This document shows positions 1 through 11,209 of a stretch of 64,000 nt of DNA, piece after piece. The translations under genes and the position numbers were made by a program. The notes under the pieces were generated by a model. The model was not told the DNA's origin. It saw nothing but the letters and a program-made list of their open reading frames with translations, and did not search any database. The first letter of the stretch is position 1; every line of letters starts with the position of its first letter. Source of the DNA: Tautonia rosea. GTDB taxonomy: Bacteria > Planctomycetota > Planctomycetia > Isosphaerales > Isosphaeraceae. The stretch is taken from assembly GCF_012958305.1 (NCBI RefSeq), contig NZ_JABBYO010000001.1, positions 186,001 to 250,000 on the forward strand. The letters run 5' to 3'.

Positions 1-734
1 ACGCCGACGGGAACCTGGATCGCAGGGTCGGTAAACGGCACGGCACCGCCGGTCCGCTCGTGGGCGGGCTGATTCTGCTCGGACTCGGTCAAGGGAATCG
101 TCATGCCGATGAACTCGGTGCCCCCGCGGAGCGATCCGGACTGGAACGGCCCGAGTCCGCCGATGTGAACGTTCTTGTCGTCCGAGGTTCCCAGGACGGT
201 CCCCGAATTCCAGACAAGCTGACCGCTGGCTCGGTCGTAGGCGAACAAGGCCAGTTTGGTCACAGCCTGTTGATCGCTCTTTTTGATGAGAGGAATTTCC
301 GGCACGTTCCCGGCAGGGATGCCCGGAATGGTCATCGGCACGTTCATCTGCGGAACACCGATGAGCAACTGCGAATCATCTGTGCCGTAAGCTCCGGTAC
401 GGGCCTCGACAACCCATTGCGCGTCTTCTTTCGTCTCTCGGAGCAAGACCCCTTGAGAGAGCAACGCCTGGCGAAGGCTCGAGGTCACCCAGCCCTTGTC
501 CACCGCCTCGACGTGCGTCGTGTCAAGGAATACGGGCACGCCGATGAGCGGGCGGAAGTCAACCTGCCGCAGTGCCTGGTCCCAGGAATTGGTCAGTAAG
601 AGCTGCTCGGTCCCGGTTCTCGCGGTGTTCGTCATCCGGGTACTGCCGCAGCCACCGGCCAAGGTCAGGACGAGGCCAGTGAGGGCCAGGATCACCCTAG
701 CCGATCGCCGGGCGACCGTCGCTTCCATGCACAT
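1..734 (-). CDS. Planctomycete lipoprotein, DUF6655-like (3' end outside window)
   Basis: The minus-strand frame starts at ATG 734 and stays open to the window edge, so the C terminus is missing. GAGGAG lies 10 nt before this ATG; a second in-frame ATG at 728 is worse placed. The N terminus has a hydrophobic segment ending in a lipobox (LAGGC, then STR), so the mature protein should be a membrane-anchored lipoprotein. The mature part has a motif for a variable-length beta-type fold with 'QLVWNSG' and 'FIGMTIP'. This resembles the planctomycete DUF6655 family; that assignment is from memory of the family and moderately sure. No catalytic motif was seen. It is downstream of the protease gene on the same strand, but a strong hairpin separates them. 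Confidence 0.75.
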   Translation of the reverse strand, partial: MCMEATVARRSARVILALTGLVLTLAGGCGSTRMTNTARTGTEQLLLTNSWDQALRQVDFRPLIGVPVFLDTTHVEAVDKGWVTSSLRQALLSQGVLLRETKEDAQWVVEARTGAYGTDDSQLLIGVPQMNVPMTIPGIPAGNVPEIPLIKKSDQQAVTKLALFAYDRASGQLVWNSGTVLGTSDDKNVHIGGLGPFQSGSLRGGTEFIGMTIPLTESEQNQPAHERTGGAVPFTDPAIQVPVG

Positions 735-811
735 CAGGCAGAAACTCCTCAAAGGTCCTGAAGCCTTCAGCACGCCGGGGCTTCCGGATCCGGGGTAGAC
801 GGTATCGCAAA

Positions 812-875
812 CCGCCCGGCCGGTCAACGCGGATCCTTTTTCCAGAGAAAAAGATCGGCGAGACCGGCCGGGCGG
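812..875. terminator. Long perfect hairpin between protease and lipoprotein genes
   Basis: A 14-bp perfect inverted repeat (812-825 with 862-875, CCGCCCGGCCGGTC and its complement) encloses a second small stem, CTTTTT...AAAAAG. It lies about 43 nt downstream of the stop of the minus-strand protease gene. It probably ends or attenuates that transcript. No T-tract follows the outer stem, so a classical intrinsic terminator is not certain. Confidence 0.5.
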
Positions 876-917
876 GTGAAGAATCGCGGTCTTGAGGATT
901 GGTTCGGCTCAGGCCGA

Positions 918-2528
918 TCAGTTGTCGTTGTCCGATTCCTCGGCCTTTAAGACGATGAACCGGCCTGCGGCATCGGGCGGCTGGACGTAAACGGCCAGGC
1001 TGTCCGAATCGCCGACCATGGCCTCGAATTCGTCCAGATTGGTCACGTTTTGCGGCTTACGGTCCTTGATCACCTTGGTGATCAGGTCGCCCGGCTCGAT
1101 CCCCTGAGCAAAGGCCGGCGACTCGGGAGCGACGTTACGTACGAGCACGCCCTGAGTGCCCGCCTCGTAGCCGAACTGCTCGGCCAGATCGGGAGAAAGA
1201 TCCTGAAGCTCCAGGCCGAACCGGTTCAGCTCAACGCCTGGGGTTTCCCTCGGGCCTTCGCGGCTCGGAGCGCGAGACAGCGCGGCGATTTCGACCTCTT
1301 CCGAAGGAGCCAGGTTGATCGTTGCCGATCGCTCCTGACCTTCGCGAATGTAGGTCAGTTCATGACCTTCGGTCAGGGGGCTGGTCGAGACCTCCAGACG
1401 GAAGCCAGGAACACTGCGAACGTCTCGGCCCTTAAAGCCGACGATCACGTCACCCGGCCGCAGGCCGGCCTTGTCCGCCGGGCTACCGGGGGCAATCTCG
1501 TTGACGAGGATGCCGTCGAGGTTCGGGTCAATGCCGAACGACTCAGCCAGTTCAGGGGTCAACGGAGAGATGACGACGCCGAGCCTGGCTCGCTGCACCT
1601 TACCGTTTTCGATCAAGTTGTCGGCGACATACGACGCCAGCTTGATCGGGATGGCGAAGCCAACTCCAGCATTGGCCCGGCTTCGCGTGGCGATGGCCGA
1701 GTTGATGCCGATGACCCGGCCTTCGATGTCGACCAGCGGCCCGCCAGAGTTCCCCGGGTTGATCGCCGCGTCGGTCTGGATGAAGTCCTCGTAACCTTCT
1801 CTCGGGTCGAGGATGCCAACCGCCTGTCGGTTCGTTGCCGAGATGATCCCGGCCGTAACCGTCTGACTCAGGCCAAACGGCGAACCAATCGCCAGGACCC
1901 ACTGGCCAACGTGCAGATCCTCGCTCGTCCCGATCTGCGCGGGTCTCGGCTCGTTGCGCAGCTCAGCCGGATTGACCTTGATCACGGCCACGTCGGTCGC
2001 CGGATCGAGCCCGACTATCTTGGCCTGTGCTGTGCTGCCATCAGAAAAGCTGACGAGAATGTCCCCCTCGCCGGCCCCTTCAACCACGTGGTTGTTGGTC
2101 AGGATGTGCCCATCGGTATCGTAGATGAAGCCCGAGCCGGTTCCCTCGATCGGCATCTGCTGCGGCTCGAACCGGAAGAAATCTTCCGGAATTCCAGGAC
2201 CGCCTTCCGGGAAGAAGCGTCGGAATCGCTCCATGAACTCTTCCATCTGCTCGGGAGTCATTTCGCGGGGCATCCCGTCGCCCCGAGGAGGCTGGCCGTT
2301 GTTCCCCTGGCGACGCATCTCAGGCACGCGCTGCACGCTGATTTGCACTACCGACGGGCTCACGAAGTCCGCGACCGCCTCAAACGCACTGGAGAGTTTC
2401 TTGGCCTCTGCCAGCCCTTCCTGAGGCATTTGCGGGCCGGCCGGCACGGTGCGCGACCAGTTCTGCGATCCGATCAGGGCGACGGTCGAAACGACGAGTG
2501 CCGCCCAGGCGACTGTGTTCCGTCTCAT
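918..2528 (-). CDS. HtrA/DegP-type periplasmic serine protease (Do-like)
   Basis: This 536-residue protein is an envelope serine protease/chaperone of the HtrA family. An N-terminal hydrophobic segment (about residues 8-20) works as signal peptide or membrane anchor. The trypsin-like domain carries the catalytic triad His147 (TNNHVVEG), Asp179 (DPATDVAV) and Ser261 (NPGNSGGPL). Two PDZ domains follow, roughly residues 305-400 and 430-530, as in DegP/DegQ. A Met/Arg/Pro-rich insertion (residues about 70-125) sits before the protease core. AGGAG is 10 nt before the ATG at 2528. The gene is transcribed divergently from the RlmN-like gene. Family and activity are well supported; its substrates are unknown. 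Confidence 0.95.
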   Translation of the reverse strand: MRRNTVAWAALVVSTVALIGSQNWSRTVPAGPQMPQEGLAEAKKLSSAFEAVADFVSPSVVQISVQRVPEMRRQGNNGQPPRGDGMPREMTPEQMEEFMERFRRFFPEGGPGIPEDFFRFEPQQMPIEGTGSGFIYDTDGHILTNNHVVEGAGEGDILVSFSDGSTAQAKIVGLDPATDVAVIKVNPAELRNEPRPAQIGTSEDLHVGQWVLAIGSPFGLSQTVTAGIISATNRQAVGILDPREGYEDFIQTDAAINPGNSGGPLVDIEGRVIGINSAIATRSRANAGVGFAIPIKLASYVADNLIENGKVQRARLGVVISPLTPELAESFGIDPNLDGILVNEIAPGSPADKAGLRPGDVIVGFKGRDVRSVPGFRLEVSTSPLTEGHELTYIREGQERSATINLAPSEEVEIAALSRAPSREGPRETPGVELNRFGLELQDLSPDLAEQFGYEAGTQGVLVRNVAPESPAFAQGIEPGDLITKVIKDRKPQNVTNLDEFEAMVGDSDSLAVYVQPPDAAGRFIVLKAEESDNDN

Positions 2529-2814
2529 ACGTTGAATACTCCTGTATGAACACTGGCGATCGGCCTTGTTGACCCCAATCCAACCATTCGGGATCGAGCG
2601 GCACGGTCGATGTCGGTTCTCGAAAAGCAGACCCCGGCACGGGACGGGCCTTCATGACGCCAGTTCTCTTCCGATACGATCGTCGATCCGGGAAGGTTTG
2701 ATCGGCAATCCAAAACGGAAGTTTGAAGGCTCATGGTTCGGCCTTCTCACTCTCTTGTTACTTTAGGAAAATCGGATTGTTCGGCAATGAGCAAGAAACC
2801 CCTGAGCCACTTTG

Positions 2815-3870
2815 ATGAACTTGAGCGTCAGATCGACACCCATCGACCCCCGAAATTGGCTTCCTGAGCAGTTCATCGCCTATGCCGCCACGCGTCAAAC
2901 ACCTCCCGAGCCGGCCCGAAGACTCCTTGCGGCGATTCTCAAGGACGGAGAACACAACCCGGTCGCCTGGAATCAACGCTTTCAGATCCCCCGCCGGTTG
3001 TTCGAAGACTGGCCCGCGCTGCCTCGATTGACTCGGGAACGGGTTGAGACGTCTCCCGCCGATGGTTTCCAGAAAATCCTGTTCCGAACGAGCGATCATC
3101 TGGCCGTCGAGACGGTGTTGATCCCCTTGCACAAGGCCGGGGCGGTCAGCATCTGCCTCTCGTCTCAGGTCGGCTGTCCGATGGCCTGTGCCTTCTGTGC
3201 CACGGCCCGGATGGAGCAACGACGCAACCTGGCCACCTGGGAGATGATTGATCAGTGGGTCCAGGCTCGCGACCTGGCCCGGTCGCAGGGACGCCGCGTC
3301 ACCGGCACCGTCTTCATGGGGATGGGAGAACCGTTTCTCAATTATGATCGGGTGATGGCCGCTGCCGACCTACTCCGCTGCCCCTTCGGCGGTTCACTCT
3401 CGGCCAAGGCCATGACCGTCAGCACGGTCGGCCTCGTTCCCGAGATCGACCGCTTCACGGCGGAACGACGCACGATGCGCCTCTCGATCAGTATTGGTGC
3501 CGCAATCGATGCCAAGCGACAGATGCTCGTTCCGGTTGCCGCCCGAACCCCTGTCGCAGAGGTCATGGCCGCGGCCCGTCGCCATGCTGAGGCGCGTAAG
3601 GGACGTGTGATGATCTCTTACGTCTGCATCTCGGGCGTCAACATTGGCGAGGAGGATGCTGAGGCGATCGCCCGGGTCGTCGGCGACACCCCGGTTCGGC
3701 TTGATCTGATCGATGTCACCGACCCAACCGGCCGCTTCGAGCCCCCCTCCCCTGCTGAGCTTTCCCGATTCCGCGACGCCTTGACCCGCCATCTCGGTCA
3801 GCCGGTCGTCCGACGCTACTCGGGAGGCGCCGACATCCAGGCCGCCTGCGGCACCCTCGCCGGAGCCTGA
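2815..3870 (+). CDS. Radical SAM methyltransferase, RlmN-like paralogue
   Basis: The 351-residue protein is related to RlmN/Cfr, which methylate adenine C2 or C8 in 23S rRNA (and tRNA). The [4Fe-4S] motif is C121-x3-C125-x2-C128 (CPMACAFC). The upstream Cys114 (ICLSSQVGC) and the C-terminal methyl-carrying Cys about residue 345 (AACGTL) are also kept, so the ping-pong methyl transfer chemistry looks possible. Other parts differ from ordinary RlmN: the usual 'SLHA' stretch reads 'SIGAA', and 'FCATARMEQRRNL' replaces the common glycine-rich stretch. A TTG three bases upstream (2812) is in frame; ATG 2815 is preferred. It may be an RlmN-like protein of altered substrate rather than RlmN itself. 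Confidence 0.85.
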   Translation: MNLSVRSTPIDPRNWLPEQFIAYAATRQTPPEPARRLLAAILKDGEHNPVAWNQRFQIPRRLFEDWPALPRLTRERVETSPADGFQKILFRTSDHLAVETVLIPLHKAGAVSICLSSQVGCPMACAFCATARMEQRRNLATWEMIDQWVQARDLARSQGRRVTGTVFMGMGEPFLNYDRVMAAADLLRCPFGGSLSAKAMTVSTVGLVPEIDRFTAERRTMRLSISIGAAIDAKRQMLVPVAARTPVAEVMAAARRHAEARKGRVMISYVCISGVNIGEEDAEAIARVVGDTPVRLDLIDVTDPTGRFEPPSPAELSRFRDALTRHLGQPVVRRYSGGADIQAACGTLAGA

Positions 3871-4058
3871 CGAGGGGGCCTCTGGCACCCCGGTTCCGAG
3901 GTGATCATGATTGAATCTCCCCGCAACTTGTCACACAATGGTACAATACTGCTCAGGCTCGTAAGCCTTCCCCCCCCGTTTCGATCTGACGCGTCCCGCC
4001 TTCCGCGCGTTTCGATGTGTTCTGAATTCCGTTTCGAACCAAACGAAATGGTGGTCCG

Positions 4059-7000
4059 ATGGTTCTGAACTGGCTCCGACGGTTTGCGCTGGCGATGCTG
4101 GCATCGGCCCCGGTGAGTTCCCTGGCAATGGCCCAGGTTGACGAGCCGAGCTTGCCACCACCGGCCGATCGTCTAGTCCGATTCGAGACGGACATCCGAC
4201 CGATGTTCGAGGCCCATTGCATCTCCTGCCATGGTCCCGACCAGCGCAAGGGGGGACTGCGGCTCGATAACCGATCCGATGGCCTCGCCGGGGGCGATTC
4301 CGGGCCGATGATCGAACCGGGTGACAGCGCGCTGAGCTACCTGATCGAGAAGGTCGCCGGACTCGATCCGCTCTCCACCATGCCCCCTTCGGATGATCCG
4401 CTGACTCCTGAGCAGATCGGGATTCTCCGCGCCTGGATCGATCAGGGGCCCGATTGGCCTGATTCGGACGCTCCCACCCGGGGGCCATCGAGTGATCACT
4501 GGGCCTTCCAAGCTCCCGAACTGCCTGAATTACCGACGGTTAGCGATCCGTCGTGGCCCCGTAACCCGATCGATCATTTCATCCTTGCACGTTTGGATGC
4601 CGAAGGGCTTGCTCCGGCTCCCGAGGCCGACCGGACAACCTTGATCCGTCGCCTCTCGCTCGACCTCATCGGTCTGCCGCCGACCCCTGAGGAGGTGGAT
4701 GCGTTCGTCAATGATCCTCGCGCCGACGCCTACGAACACCTTGTCGATCGCCTGCTCGCCTCGCCTCACTACGGCGAGCGGTGGGGACGCCGATGGCTCG
4801 ACCTGGCCCGCTATGCCGACTCGAACGGCTACGAGAAGGACCGCCAGCGCTCTATCTGGCCCTTCCGCGACTGGGTTATCCGCGCCCTCAACAACGACTT
4901 GCCCTTCGATCAGTTCACCATCGAACAAGTTGCCGGCGACCTGTTGCCCGACCCCTCGGTCGATCAACGGGTGGCCACCGGCTTCCATCGGAACACAATG
5001 ATCAACGAGGAAGGCGGAATCGATGTCGAGGAGTTCCGCTACGCCGCCGTCGTCGATCGCGTCGCCACCACCGGGTCGACCTGGCTCGGCCTGACGGTCG
5101 CCTGTGCCCAGTGCCACACCCACAAATACGACCCGATCACCCAGCGCGAATATTATCAACTGTTCGCCTTCCTCAATAATGCCGACGAGCCCGAACTGCC
5201 CTTGCCCGACCCCGAAACTCTTCGCCGTAGGGCCGAGCTTCAGGACGAGATTGACGCGGTTGTCGCCTCGCTCCCCTCCCTCTTTCCCGTACCCGACAAC
5301 GCGACTGGGGATGAATCCCTGACTGAGGACGAACGCCGACGGCAGCATCTGACCGCTTCGATGGCCCGGTGGGAGGAAGACCTTACAACCTTCGGCTGGA
5401 CTCCCATCGCCCCGTCCTCGCTTGCGTCAAAAAACGGCGCAACGATGGAAGTGCTCGAAGACCGTTCGGTGCTGGTCAGCGGCGACAAACCGAATCAAGA
5501 TGTGTACACAGTCGAACTCGAAACCGATCTTGAAGGGATCACAGCCCTTCGTCTCGAAGTCCTGCCTCATGAAAGTCTCCCCAATGGCGGTCCCGGCCGC
5601 GCTCCCTTGTTCTCGGTCGGTGACTTCCTCTTGACCGAGTTCACTGTCGAGGCTGGTTCCAAGGGGGCCGACCTGGAACGGATCACGATCGCCCAAGCCT
5701 CCGAGGACTATGCCGAGAAGGGCCACCCGGCCTCAATGGCGATCGACGGCGTCTACGACACCGGTTGGAACGTCAAGGGAGCCATCGGCCAGCCTCACGC
5801 TGCGGTCTTTGCCTTTGCCGAGCCGGTCGGCAAGGAGGGGAACACCACGCGCTTCGTGCTGACCCTTCGGCAAGAATATATTCACCAGATGACGATCGGC
5901 CGCTTCCGCCTCTCGGCCACGACCGATGCCGGGCCGGTTCGAGCCTCGGGCCTCCCGAGCGAGATCGAGGCGATTGCCCAGATCCCACCTGACGAGCGGA
6001 CCGCGGAACAACACGACCGGATCACCGCATATTATCTGTCGGTCGCCCCCGAGCTAGGTGAACATCACGAGCGTATCGTCGAGCTTCGCAAGGCGATGCC
6101 CTCGCTCCCCACGACCATGGTGATGCAGGAACGCCGACCCGAGCACACCCGCACCACCCAGATTCACCAGCGCGGCGAATTCCTCCAGCCGACCGGCAAT
6201 CCGGTTGATCCCGGAGTTCCTTCGGTCCTGCATCCGCTGCCCGAAGATCAACCGCTCAACCGCCTGACCCTCGCTCGGTGGCTCGTCAGTGAGAACAACC
6301 CGCTCGTGGCCCGGGTCACGGTCAACCGCCTCTGGGCGGGACACTTCGGCCGAGGGCTTGTCCCCACCCTCGACGACTTCGGTACTCGCGGCGAGCCCCC
6401 CTCGCATCCGGACCTGCTGGACTGGCTGGCCGTCACCTTCGTCGACGAGGGCTGGAGCCAGAAGGCAATCCACCGGTGGATCGTCACGAGCGCCACCTAC
6501 CGGCAATCGTCCAACGTGGAACCGTCGCTCCTCGATCGCGACCTCGAGAACGTCCTGCTCGCCCGCGGGCCTCGCTTCCGGCTAGAGGCGGAACTGGTCC
6601 GCGACCTCGCCCTCTCGGCCAGCGGCTTGTTGACCCCGACCGTCGGCGGCCCAAGCGTCTACCCGCCGCAGCCCGATGGGGTGACTGCCTTGGCCTACGG
6701 AGGTCCCGGCTGGCCGACCAGCACCGGCCCCGATCGCTACCGCCGAGGCCTGTACACCTTCATCAAGCGTACCGCTCCGTACGCTGCGTTCACGACCTTC
6801 GACGCGCCGACCTCGGAGGTCACTTGCACGCGTCGCGAACGCTCGAACACCCCGCTCCAGGCCCTCACCTTGCTCAACGATCCGGTCTTCATCGAGGCCG
6901 CTCAGGCCCTCGCGCAGCGGATCGTCTCGGAACTTCCCGAAGGAGACGCCGAGGCCCGAGCGGCTCGGGCGTTCCGGCTCTGCCTCTCCCGCGAGCCCGA

Positions 7001-7184
7001 TGCGTCGGAACTGGCCGCGATTCTCGATTTCTACCAGGCCCAACGCGATCGGATCGCGTCGGGTGAACTGGACGCCGAGACCCTCGCCGGCACCGCGGAC
7101 TCCGACCATGCCGTGGAACTGGCCGCCTGGACGACCGTGTCGCGGGCCTTGCTGAACCTCGACGAAACCATCACCGTGGAGTGA
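4059..7184 (+). CDS. DUF1549/DUF1553 planctomycete cytochrome-like protein with inserted beta domain
   Basis: This is a 1041-residue exported protein with a cleavable signal peptide (about residues 1-26, ending SLAMAQ). Domain order: a planctomycete cytochrome-c-like domain with haem motif CISCH (C53, C56, H57); DUF1549 (about 150-355) with a second motif [10 protein letters not shown] (C349, C352, H353); a middle region of about 450-640 that looks like a discoidin-type beta sandwich ([16 protein letters not shown]); and DUF1553 (about 735-1030). Such proteins are multiplied in planctomycetes and are nearly always paired with DUF1501 genes; their chemistry is not established, with redox or polysaccharide-related roles proposed. 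It is followed after 3 bp by a DUF1501 gene. The second DUF1549 protein in the window lacks the inserted beta domain. Confidence 0.93.
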   Translation: MVLNWLRRFALAMLASAPVSSLAMAQVDEPSLPPPADRLVRFETDIRPMFEAHCISCHGPDQRKGGLRLDNRSDGLAGGDSGPMIEPGDSALSYLIEKVAGLDPLSTMPPSDDPLTPEQIGILRAWIDQGPDWPDSDAPTRGPSSDHWAFQAPELPELPTVSDPSWPRNPIDHFILARLDAEGLAPAPEADRTTLIRRLSLDLIGLPPTPEEVDAFVNDPRADAYEHLVDRLLASPHYGERWGRRWLDLARYADSNGYEKDRQRSIWPFRDWVIRALNNDLPFDQFTIEQVAGDLLPDPSVDQRVATGFHRNTMINEEGGIDVEEFRYAAVVDRVATTGSTWLGLTVACAQCHTHKYDPITQREYYQLFAFLNNADEPELPLPDPETLRRRAELQDEIDAVVASLPSLFPVPDNATGDESLTEDERRRQHLTASMARWEEDLTTFGWTPIAPSSLASKNGATMEVLEDRSVLVSGDKPNQDVYTVELETDLEGITALRLEVLPHESLPNGGPGRAPLFSVGDFLLTEFTVEAGSKGADLERITIAQASEDYAEKGHPASMAIDGVYDTGWNVKGAIGQPHAAVFAFAEPVGKEGNTTRFVLTLRQEYIHQMTIGRFRLSATTDAGPVRASGLPSEIEAIAQIPPDERTAEQHDRITAYYLSVAPELGEHHERIVELRKAMPSLPTTMVMQERRPEHTRTTQIHQRGEFLQPTGNPVDPGVPSVLHPLPEDQPLNRLTLARWLVSENNPLVARVTVNRLWAGHFGRGLVPTLDDFGTRGEPPSHPDLLDWLAVTFVDEGWSQKAIHRWIVTSATYRQSSNVEPSLLDRDLENVLLARGPRFRLEAELVRDLALSASGLLTPTVGGPSVYPPQPDGVTALAYGGPGWPTSTGPDRYRRGLYTFIKRTAPYAAFTTFDAPTSEVTCTRRERSNTPLQALTLLNDPVFIEAAQALAQRIVSELPEGDAEARAARAFRLCLSREPDASELAAILDFYQAQRDRIASGELDAETLAGTADSDHAVELAAWTTVSRALLNLDETITVE

Positions 7185-7187
7185 CTT

Positions 7188-8663
7188 ATGCCCCCGCGGA
7201 ACCGCGACCTCCGATCCCTCGCCGCGCTCGAATCCCTCCGGGCCGTCACCCGCCGCCACTTCTTCCGCGATTGCGGTGTCGGTCTGGGCAAGATCGCGCT
7301 GGCGTCGCTGCTCGCCGGCGGTACTCGGGCGATTGGCTCCGACGTCCCCGCCTTCGACGTGAGCAGCCCGCTGACTCCCCGGGCCCCCCACTTCGCCCCG
7401 AAAGCGAAACGGGTGATTTATCTCTTCATGGCCGGTGCCCCGAGCCAGCTCGATCTGTTCGACCCCAAGCCGATCCTCGCAAAGTACGACGGTCAGCCCG
7501 TTCCGGCCGAGGTGGTGAAGGATCAGCGCTACGCCTTCATCCGGCCCGACGCAAGCCTGATGGCCCCTCGTTTCCGCTTCTCCCGTCACGGCGAAAGCGG
7601 CGCGGAGCTGTCGGAAATGCTCCCGCACCTGGCTCAGGTAGCAGACGAGATTGCCATCGTTCGATCGGTGCGTACGGATCAGTTCAATCACGCTCCTGCT
7701 CAGATTTTCATGAACACAGGATCTCCCTTGCCGGGACGCCCGAGCATGGGATCCTGGGTGACCTACGGGATTGGCAGTGAGGCGGAGGATCTCCCTGGCT
7801 TCGTTGTCCTGTCCTCCGGCAGCGGCATCAGTGGCGGCGCGGCCAACTGGTCAAGCGGCTTTTTGCCGACCTCGTATGAAGGAGTCGTGTTCCGATCACA
7901 GGGGGATGCGATTCTCAATGTCTCCAGTCCCCCGGGCTTTGACGATCAGTTGCAGCGCGATTCGCTCGACCTGATCCGGACGCTCAACGATCGCCAGCTT
8001 GGCCGCGTGGGCGACCCCGAGATCGCCGGGCGGATCGCCTCATACGAGATGGCGTACCGGATGCAGTCGAGTGCACCGGAGCTCATGGACCTCTCCGGCG
8101 AATCTCAGGAGACGCTCGACCTCTATGGCGTCACCCCCGGCAAGGCGTCGTTCGCCAACAATTGCCTGCTCGCGCGTCGGATGATCGAACGCGGCGTCCG
8201 CTTCGTCAATCTCTATCACGAAGGCTGGGACCATCACTCCGATGTCGAGGGGGGCTTGCGCAACCAGTGCGGCCAGACCGACCAGGCCTCGGCGGCGCTC
8301 GTCCTTGACCTGAAGCGTCGGGGACTGTTGGAGGACACTCTGATCGTCTGGGGAGGTGAGTTCGGCCGCACGCCGATGGTCGAATCGAACGCCACGCTCG
8401 GCCGTAGCCTCGGCCGCGACCACCACCCGCAAGCCTTCACCATGTGGTTTGCCGGCGGAGGGATCAAGCCGGGCCTGACCCTCGGGGAGACCGATGACCT
8501 GGGCTTCCACATCGTTGACCACCCGGTTCACGTCCACGACGTCCAGGCCACGATTCTTCACCTGCTCGGACTCGATCACGAACGCCTCACCTTCCGGACC
8601 CAGGGGCGTGACTTCCGCTTAACGGATGTTCACGGCCATGTCGTCGAGGAGTTGCTCGCATGA
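7188..8663 (+). CDS. DUF1501 family protein, Tat-exported, sulfatase-like fold
   Basis: A 491-residue DUF1501 protein. The N terminus has a twin-arginine signal ([17 protein letters not shown]) followed by a hydrophobic stretch, pointing to export in folded form. Family features are seen along the chain: '[20 protein letters not shown]', '[20 protein letters not shown]', '[11 protein letters not shown]', 'GRDHHPQAF' and the end '[10 protein letters not shown]'. DUF1501 is related to the alkaline phosphatase/sulfatase superfamily, but activity is not shown for most members. It starts 3 bp after the preceding DUF1549/1553 gene and overlaps the next one by 4 bp (ATGA), so the three are very probably cotranscribed and translationally coupled. 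Confidence 0.93.
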   Translation: MPPRNRDLRSLAALESLRAVTRRHFFRDCGVGLGKIALASLLAGGTRAIGSDVPAFDVSSPLTPRAPHFAPKAKRVIYLFMAGAPSQLDLFDPKPILAKYDGQPVPAEVVKDQRYAFIRPDASLMAPRFRFSRHGESGAELSEMLPHLAQVADEIAIVRSVRTDQFNHAPAQIFMNTGSPLPGRPSMGSWVTYGIGSEAEDLPGFVVLSSGSGISGGAANWSSGFLPTSYEGVVFRSQGDAILNVSSPPGFDDQLQRDSLDLIRTLNDRQLGRVGDPEIAGRIASYEMAYRMQSSAPELMDLSGESQETLDLYGVTPGKASFANNCLLARRMIERGVRFVNLYHEGWDHHSDVEGGLRNQCGQTDQASAALVLDLKRRGLLEDTLIVWGGEFGRTPMVESNATLGRSLGRDHHPQAFTMWFAGGGIKPGLTLGETDDLGFHIVDHPVHVHDVQATILHLLGLDHERLTFRTQGRDFRLTDVHGHVVEELLA

Positions 8664-11173
8664 TGGTTCGTTCACTCGTTGTGGCATTTGCGGTCGCGAT
8701 TTCTCTGGCCAACTCCTGGGCCTTTGCCGACGACGACCCCGTCGACTTCAACCGCGACATCCGGCCGATCCTCTCGAACAAGTGCCTCTTCTGCCACGGT
8801 CCCGACGAGGCGGAACGGAAGGCCGGTCTGCGGCTCGACGTGCGTGACGATGCGCTCGACGCGAGCAAAGGGTACGCCGCCATCCTCCCCGGGAACCCCG
8901 ACGAGAGTGAGCTGATCTATCGAGTCGAGTCGGAGGACGCGCTTGAGGTTATGCCACCTCCTTCGGTCGGTAACCCCGTCACCCCCGAGGAAGCTGAACT
9001 GCTCCGCCGATGGGTTGAGCAAGGAGCCGAGTACGCCGTCCACTGGTCCTACGCCCCTCCAAAACGGCCGGATTTGCCCGAAGTCTCCGACCCTTCCTGG
9101 CCCCGCAACTCCATCGACCACTTTATCCTCAACCGCCTTCATGCCGAGGGGCTGACTCCTGCTCCCGAGGCCGATCGCGCCACCCTCATCCGGCGCGTCT
9201 CGCTCGACCTGACCGGCCTTCCCCCCACTCCCGAGCAGGTGGGCGAGTTTCTCGCCGACTCCGATCCGGGAGCCTTCGAGCGTCTCGTCGATCGGCTGCT
9301 CGGGTCGCAAGCATACGGCGAGCACCAGGCCCGGCTCTGGCTCGACCTGGCCCGCTATGCCGATTCGGCCGGCTACGCCGATGATCCCCCCCGGACCATC
9401 TGGGCCTACCGCGACTGGGTCATCGACGCCTTCAACGCCAACAAGCCCTTCGATCAGTTCACCCTTGAACAAATGGCCGGCGACCTCCTCCCTGAACCCA
9501 CCGAGGATCAGCTGATCGCCACCGCCTTCCATCGCAATACGATGACCAACAGCGAAGGGGGCACCGATGACGAGGAATTCCGCTCCGCCGCCGTCGTCGA
9601 TCGCGTGAACACGACGATGACCGTCTGGATGGGCACCTCGATGGCCTGCGCCCAGTGCCATACGCATAAATATGACCCGATTTCTCAGGTCGATTACTTC
9701 CGCCTCTATGCCATCCTGAACAACACCGCCGACGCCGACCTCCGCGACGAGGCTCCCCTGCTCCCTCTGTTCACCGACGAACAGCTCGCCCACAAGGCTG
9801 ACTGGGAAACGGAAGCCGCCATCCTCCGGGAAACGCTCGACAATCTCACCCCCGAGTTGGAGCAGGCGCAGCAAGATTGGGAACGCGCGGTCCTTGCTGA
9901 GGAAGAACCCTTCCCGAATGCGCCCAAGGTCCCAGATCCGATCATGGCCCTCCTGCGCATCGACTCGGGTGAACGCTCGGAGGAGCAAGCGAAGCAGCTG
10001 ACCGACCACTTCCTCAAGATTACCCCCCTGTTGCAGGCGGAGCGCGGACGTCTCGCCGAGCTCGACGCAAAGCTCGCTCCGTTTACGACCGTCCCCATCA
10101 TGCGGGAGCTGCAAGGCGACTCGCGACGGACAACCCACGTTCAGCGGCGTGGAAACTACCTCGATCTTGGCGAGAAAGTCTCGCCCGGAGTTCCCGAGTC
10201 GTTTCACCCCTTGCCCGAGGGAGTGGAACCCGACCGGCTTAGCCTGGCCCGCTGGCTGGTCTCGGAAGAAAATCCACTGACCGCTCGTGTGGTGGCCAAT
10301 CGGTGCTGGGAACAGGTCTTCGGGCAGGGGCTGGTGCCAACCGGCGAGGAGTTCGGCTCGCAAGGAGAACCCCCCACGCATCCCGAATTGCTCGACTGGC
10401 TGGCGACCGAACTGGTCCGGACCGGCTGGGACCTGAAAGCCTTTTTCAAGCTCCTCGTCACGTCGAGCACTTACCGCCAATCCTCCCGCGTCGATGCGGA
10501 ACTGCTCGAACGAGACCCGGCCAACATCTTCCTCGCCCGAGGCCCTCGGTTCCGCCTCTCCGCCGAGATGATTCGCGACCAGGCCCTGTTCGTCTCGGGA
10601 TTACTGAGCCCGCAAATGCACGGTGCCCCGGTCAATCCTCCGCGACCGGCCACGGGCCTCAATGCCGCCTTCGGCAGCGCCATCGACCGCGAAACCAGCA
10701 CCGGCCAGAATCGCTACCGTCGCGGCCTTTACACCGAGTGGCGTCGCACCAATCCGTATCCGTCGATGACCACCTTCGACGCCCCGAACCGCGAGGTCTG
10801 CACCGTTCGCCGCGAGCGCACGAACACCCCGCTTCAGGCGCTTGTGACCTTGAACGACCCGGTTTACGTTGAGGCCGCTCAGGCACTTGCCCGCAGGATG
10901 GTTCGAGAAGGAGGCGAGACGGCCGAGGATCGGATCAATCGCGGGTTACTCCTTTGCCTTGCGCGAGACCCCTCGGACGCAGAGCGTGAGCACCTGCTCG
11001 CCCTTGTCGAGGACGCTTGGCTCGCCTTCTCAACCGATGAGGAAGCCGCCCTTGCGATGGCCACCGACCCGCTCGGCCCCCTCCCCGAAGGCCACTCCCC
11101 CGCCGAGCTGGCCGCCTGGACCGTGGTGGCCAACGTGCTGCTGAACCTCGATGAAATGGTCTTGAAGCGTTAA
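8660..11173 (+). CDS. DUF1549/DUF1553 planctomycete cytochrome-like protein
   Basis: An 837-residue paralogue of the protein at 4059-7184. It has a signal peptide (about residues 1-24, ending WAFADD), a cytochrome-c-like domain with CLFCH (C42, C45, H46), DUF1549 with [11 protein letters not shown] (C330, C333, H334) and DUF1553 in the C-terminal 300 residues (typical '[18 protein letters not shown]'). A charged helical segment (about residues 370-480) sits where the first copy has its beta domain. The start ATG overlaps the stop of the DUF1501 gene (ATGA). The pair of neighbouring DUF1549/1501 units appears to come from an old duplication. Confidence 0.93.
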   Translation: MMVRSLVVAFAVAISLANSWAFADDDPVDFNRDIRPILSNKCLFCHGPDEAERKAGLRLDVRDDALDASKGYAAILPGNPDESELIYRVESEDALEVMPPPSVGNPVTPEEAELLRRWVEQGAEYAVHWSYAPPKRPDLPEVSDPSWPRNSIDHFILNRLHAEGLTPAPEADRATLIRRVSLDLTGLPPTPEQVGEFLADSDPGAFERLVDRLLGSQAYGEHQARLWLDLARYADSAGYADDPPRTIWAYRDWVIDAFNANKPFDQFTLEQMAGDLLPEPTEDQLIATAFHRNTMTNSEGGTDDEEFRSAAVVDRVNTTMTVWMGTSMACAQCHTHKYDPISQVDYFRLYAILNNTADADLRDEAPLLPLFTDEQLAHKADWETEAAILRETLDNLTPELEQAQQDWERAVLAEEEPFPNAPKVPDPIMALLRIDSGERSEEQAKQLTDHFLKITPLLQAERGRLAELDAKLAPFTTVPIMRELQGDSRRTTHVQRRGNYLDLGEKVSPGVPESFHPLPEGVEPDRLSLARWLVSEENPLTARVVANRCWEQVFGQGLVPTGEEFGSQGEPPTHPELLDWLATELVRTGWDLKAFFKLLVTSSTYRQSSRVDAELLERDPANIFLARGPRFRLSAEMIRDQALFVSGLLSPQMHGAPVNPPRPATGLNAAFGSAIDRETSTGQNRYRRGLYTEWRRTNPYPSMTTFDAPNREVCTVRRERTNTPLQALVTLNDPVYVEAAQALARRMVREGGETAEDRINRGLLLCLARDPSDAEREHLLALVEDAWLAFSTDEEAALAMATDPLGPLPEGHSPAELAAWTVVANVLLNLDEMVLKR

Positions 11174-11209
11174 TCAATCGACCGCGCCGAAGCTCGGAGG
11201 ATCTTCCCG

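Noticed and set aside
1050-2549. A 499-codon plus-strand frame over the protease gene
   Set aside because: The minus strand clearly encodes the protease with a full catalytic triad; the plus frame is its mirror.
3871-4058. A promoter around TTGTCA...TACAAT near 3929-3948
   Set aside because: The two hexamers are only 8 bp apart, too close for a sigma70-type promoter.
6582-7691. A 369-codon minus-strand open frame
   Set aside because: It is antisense to two well-supported genes and rich in Gly, Arg and Glu without any motif.
8672-10480. A 602-codon open frame on the minus strand
   Set aside because: It lies antisense to the DUF1549/1553 gene, has no family features and is the usual mirror frame of a GC-rich gene.
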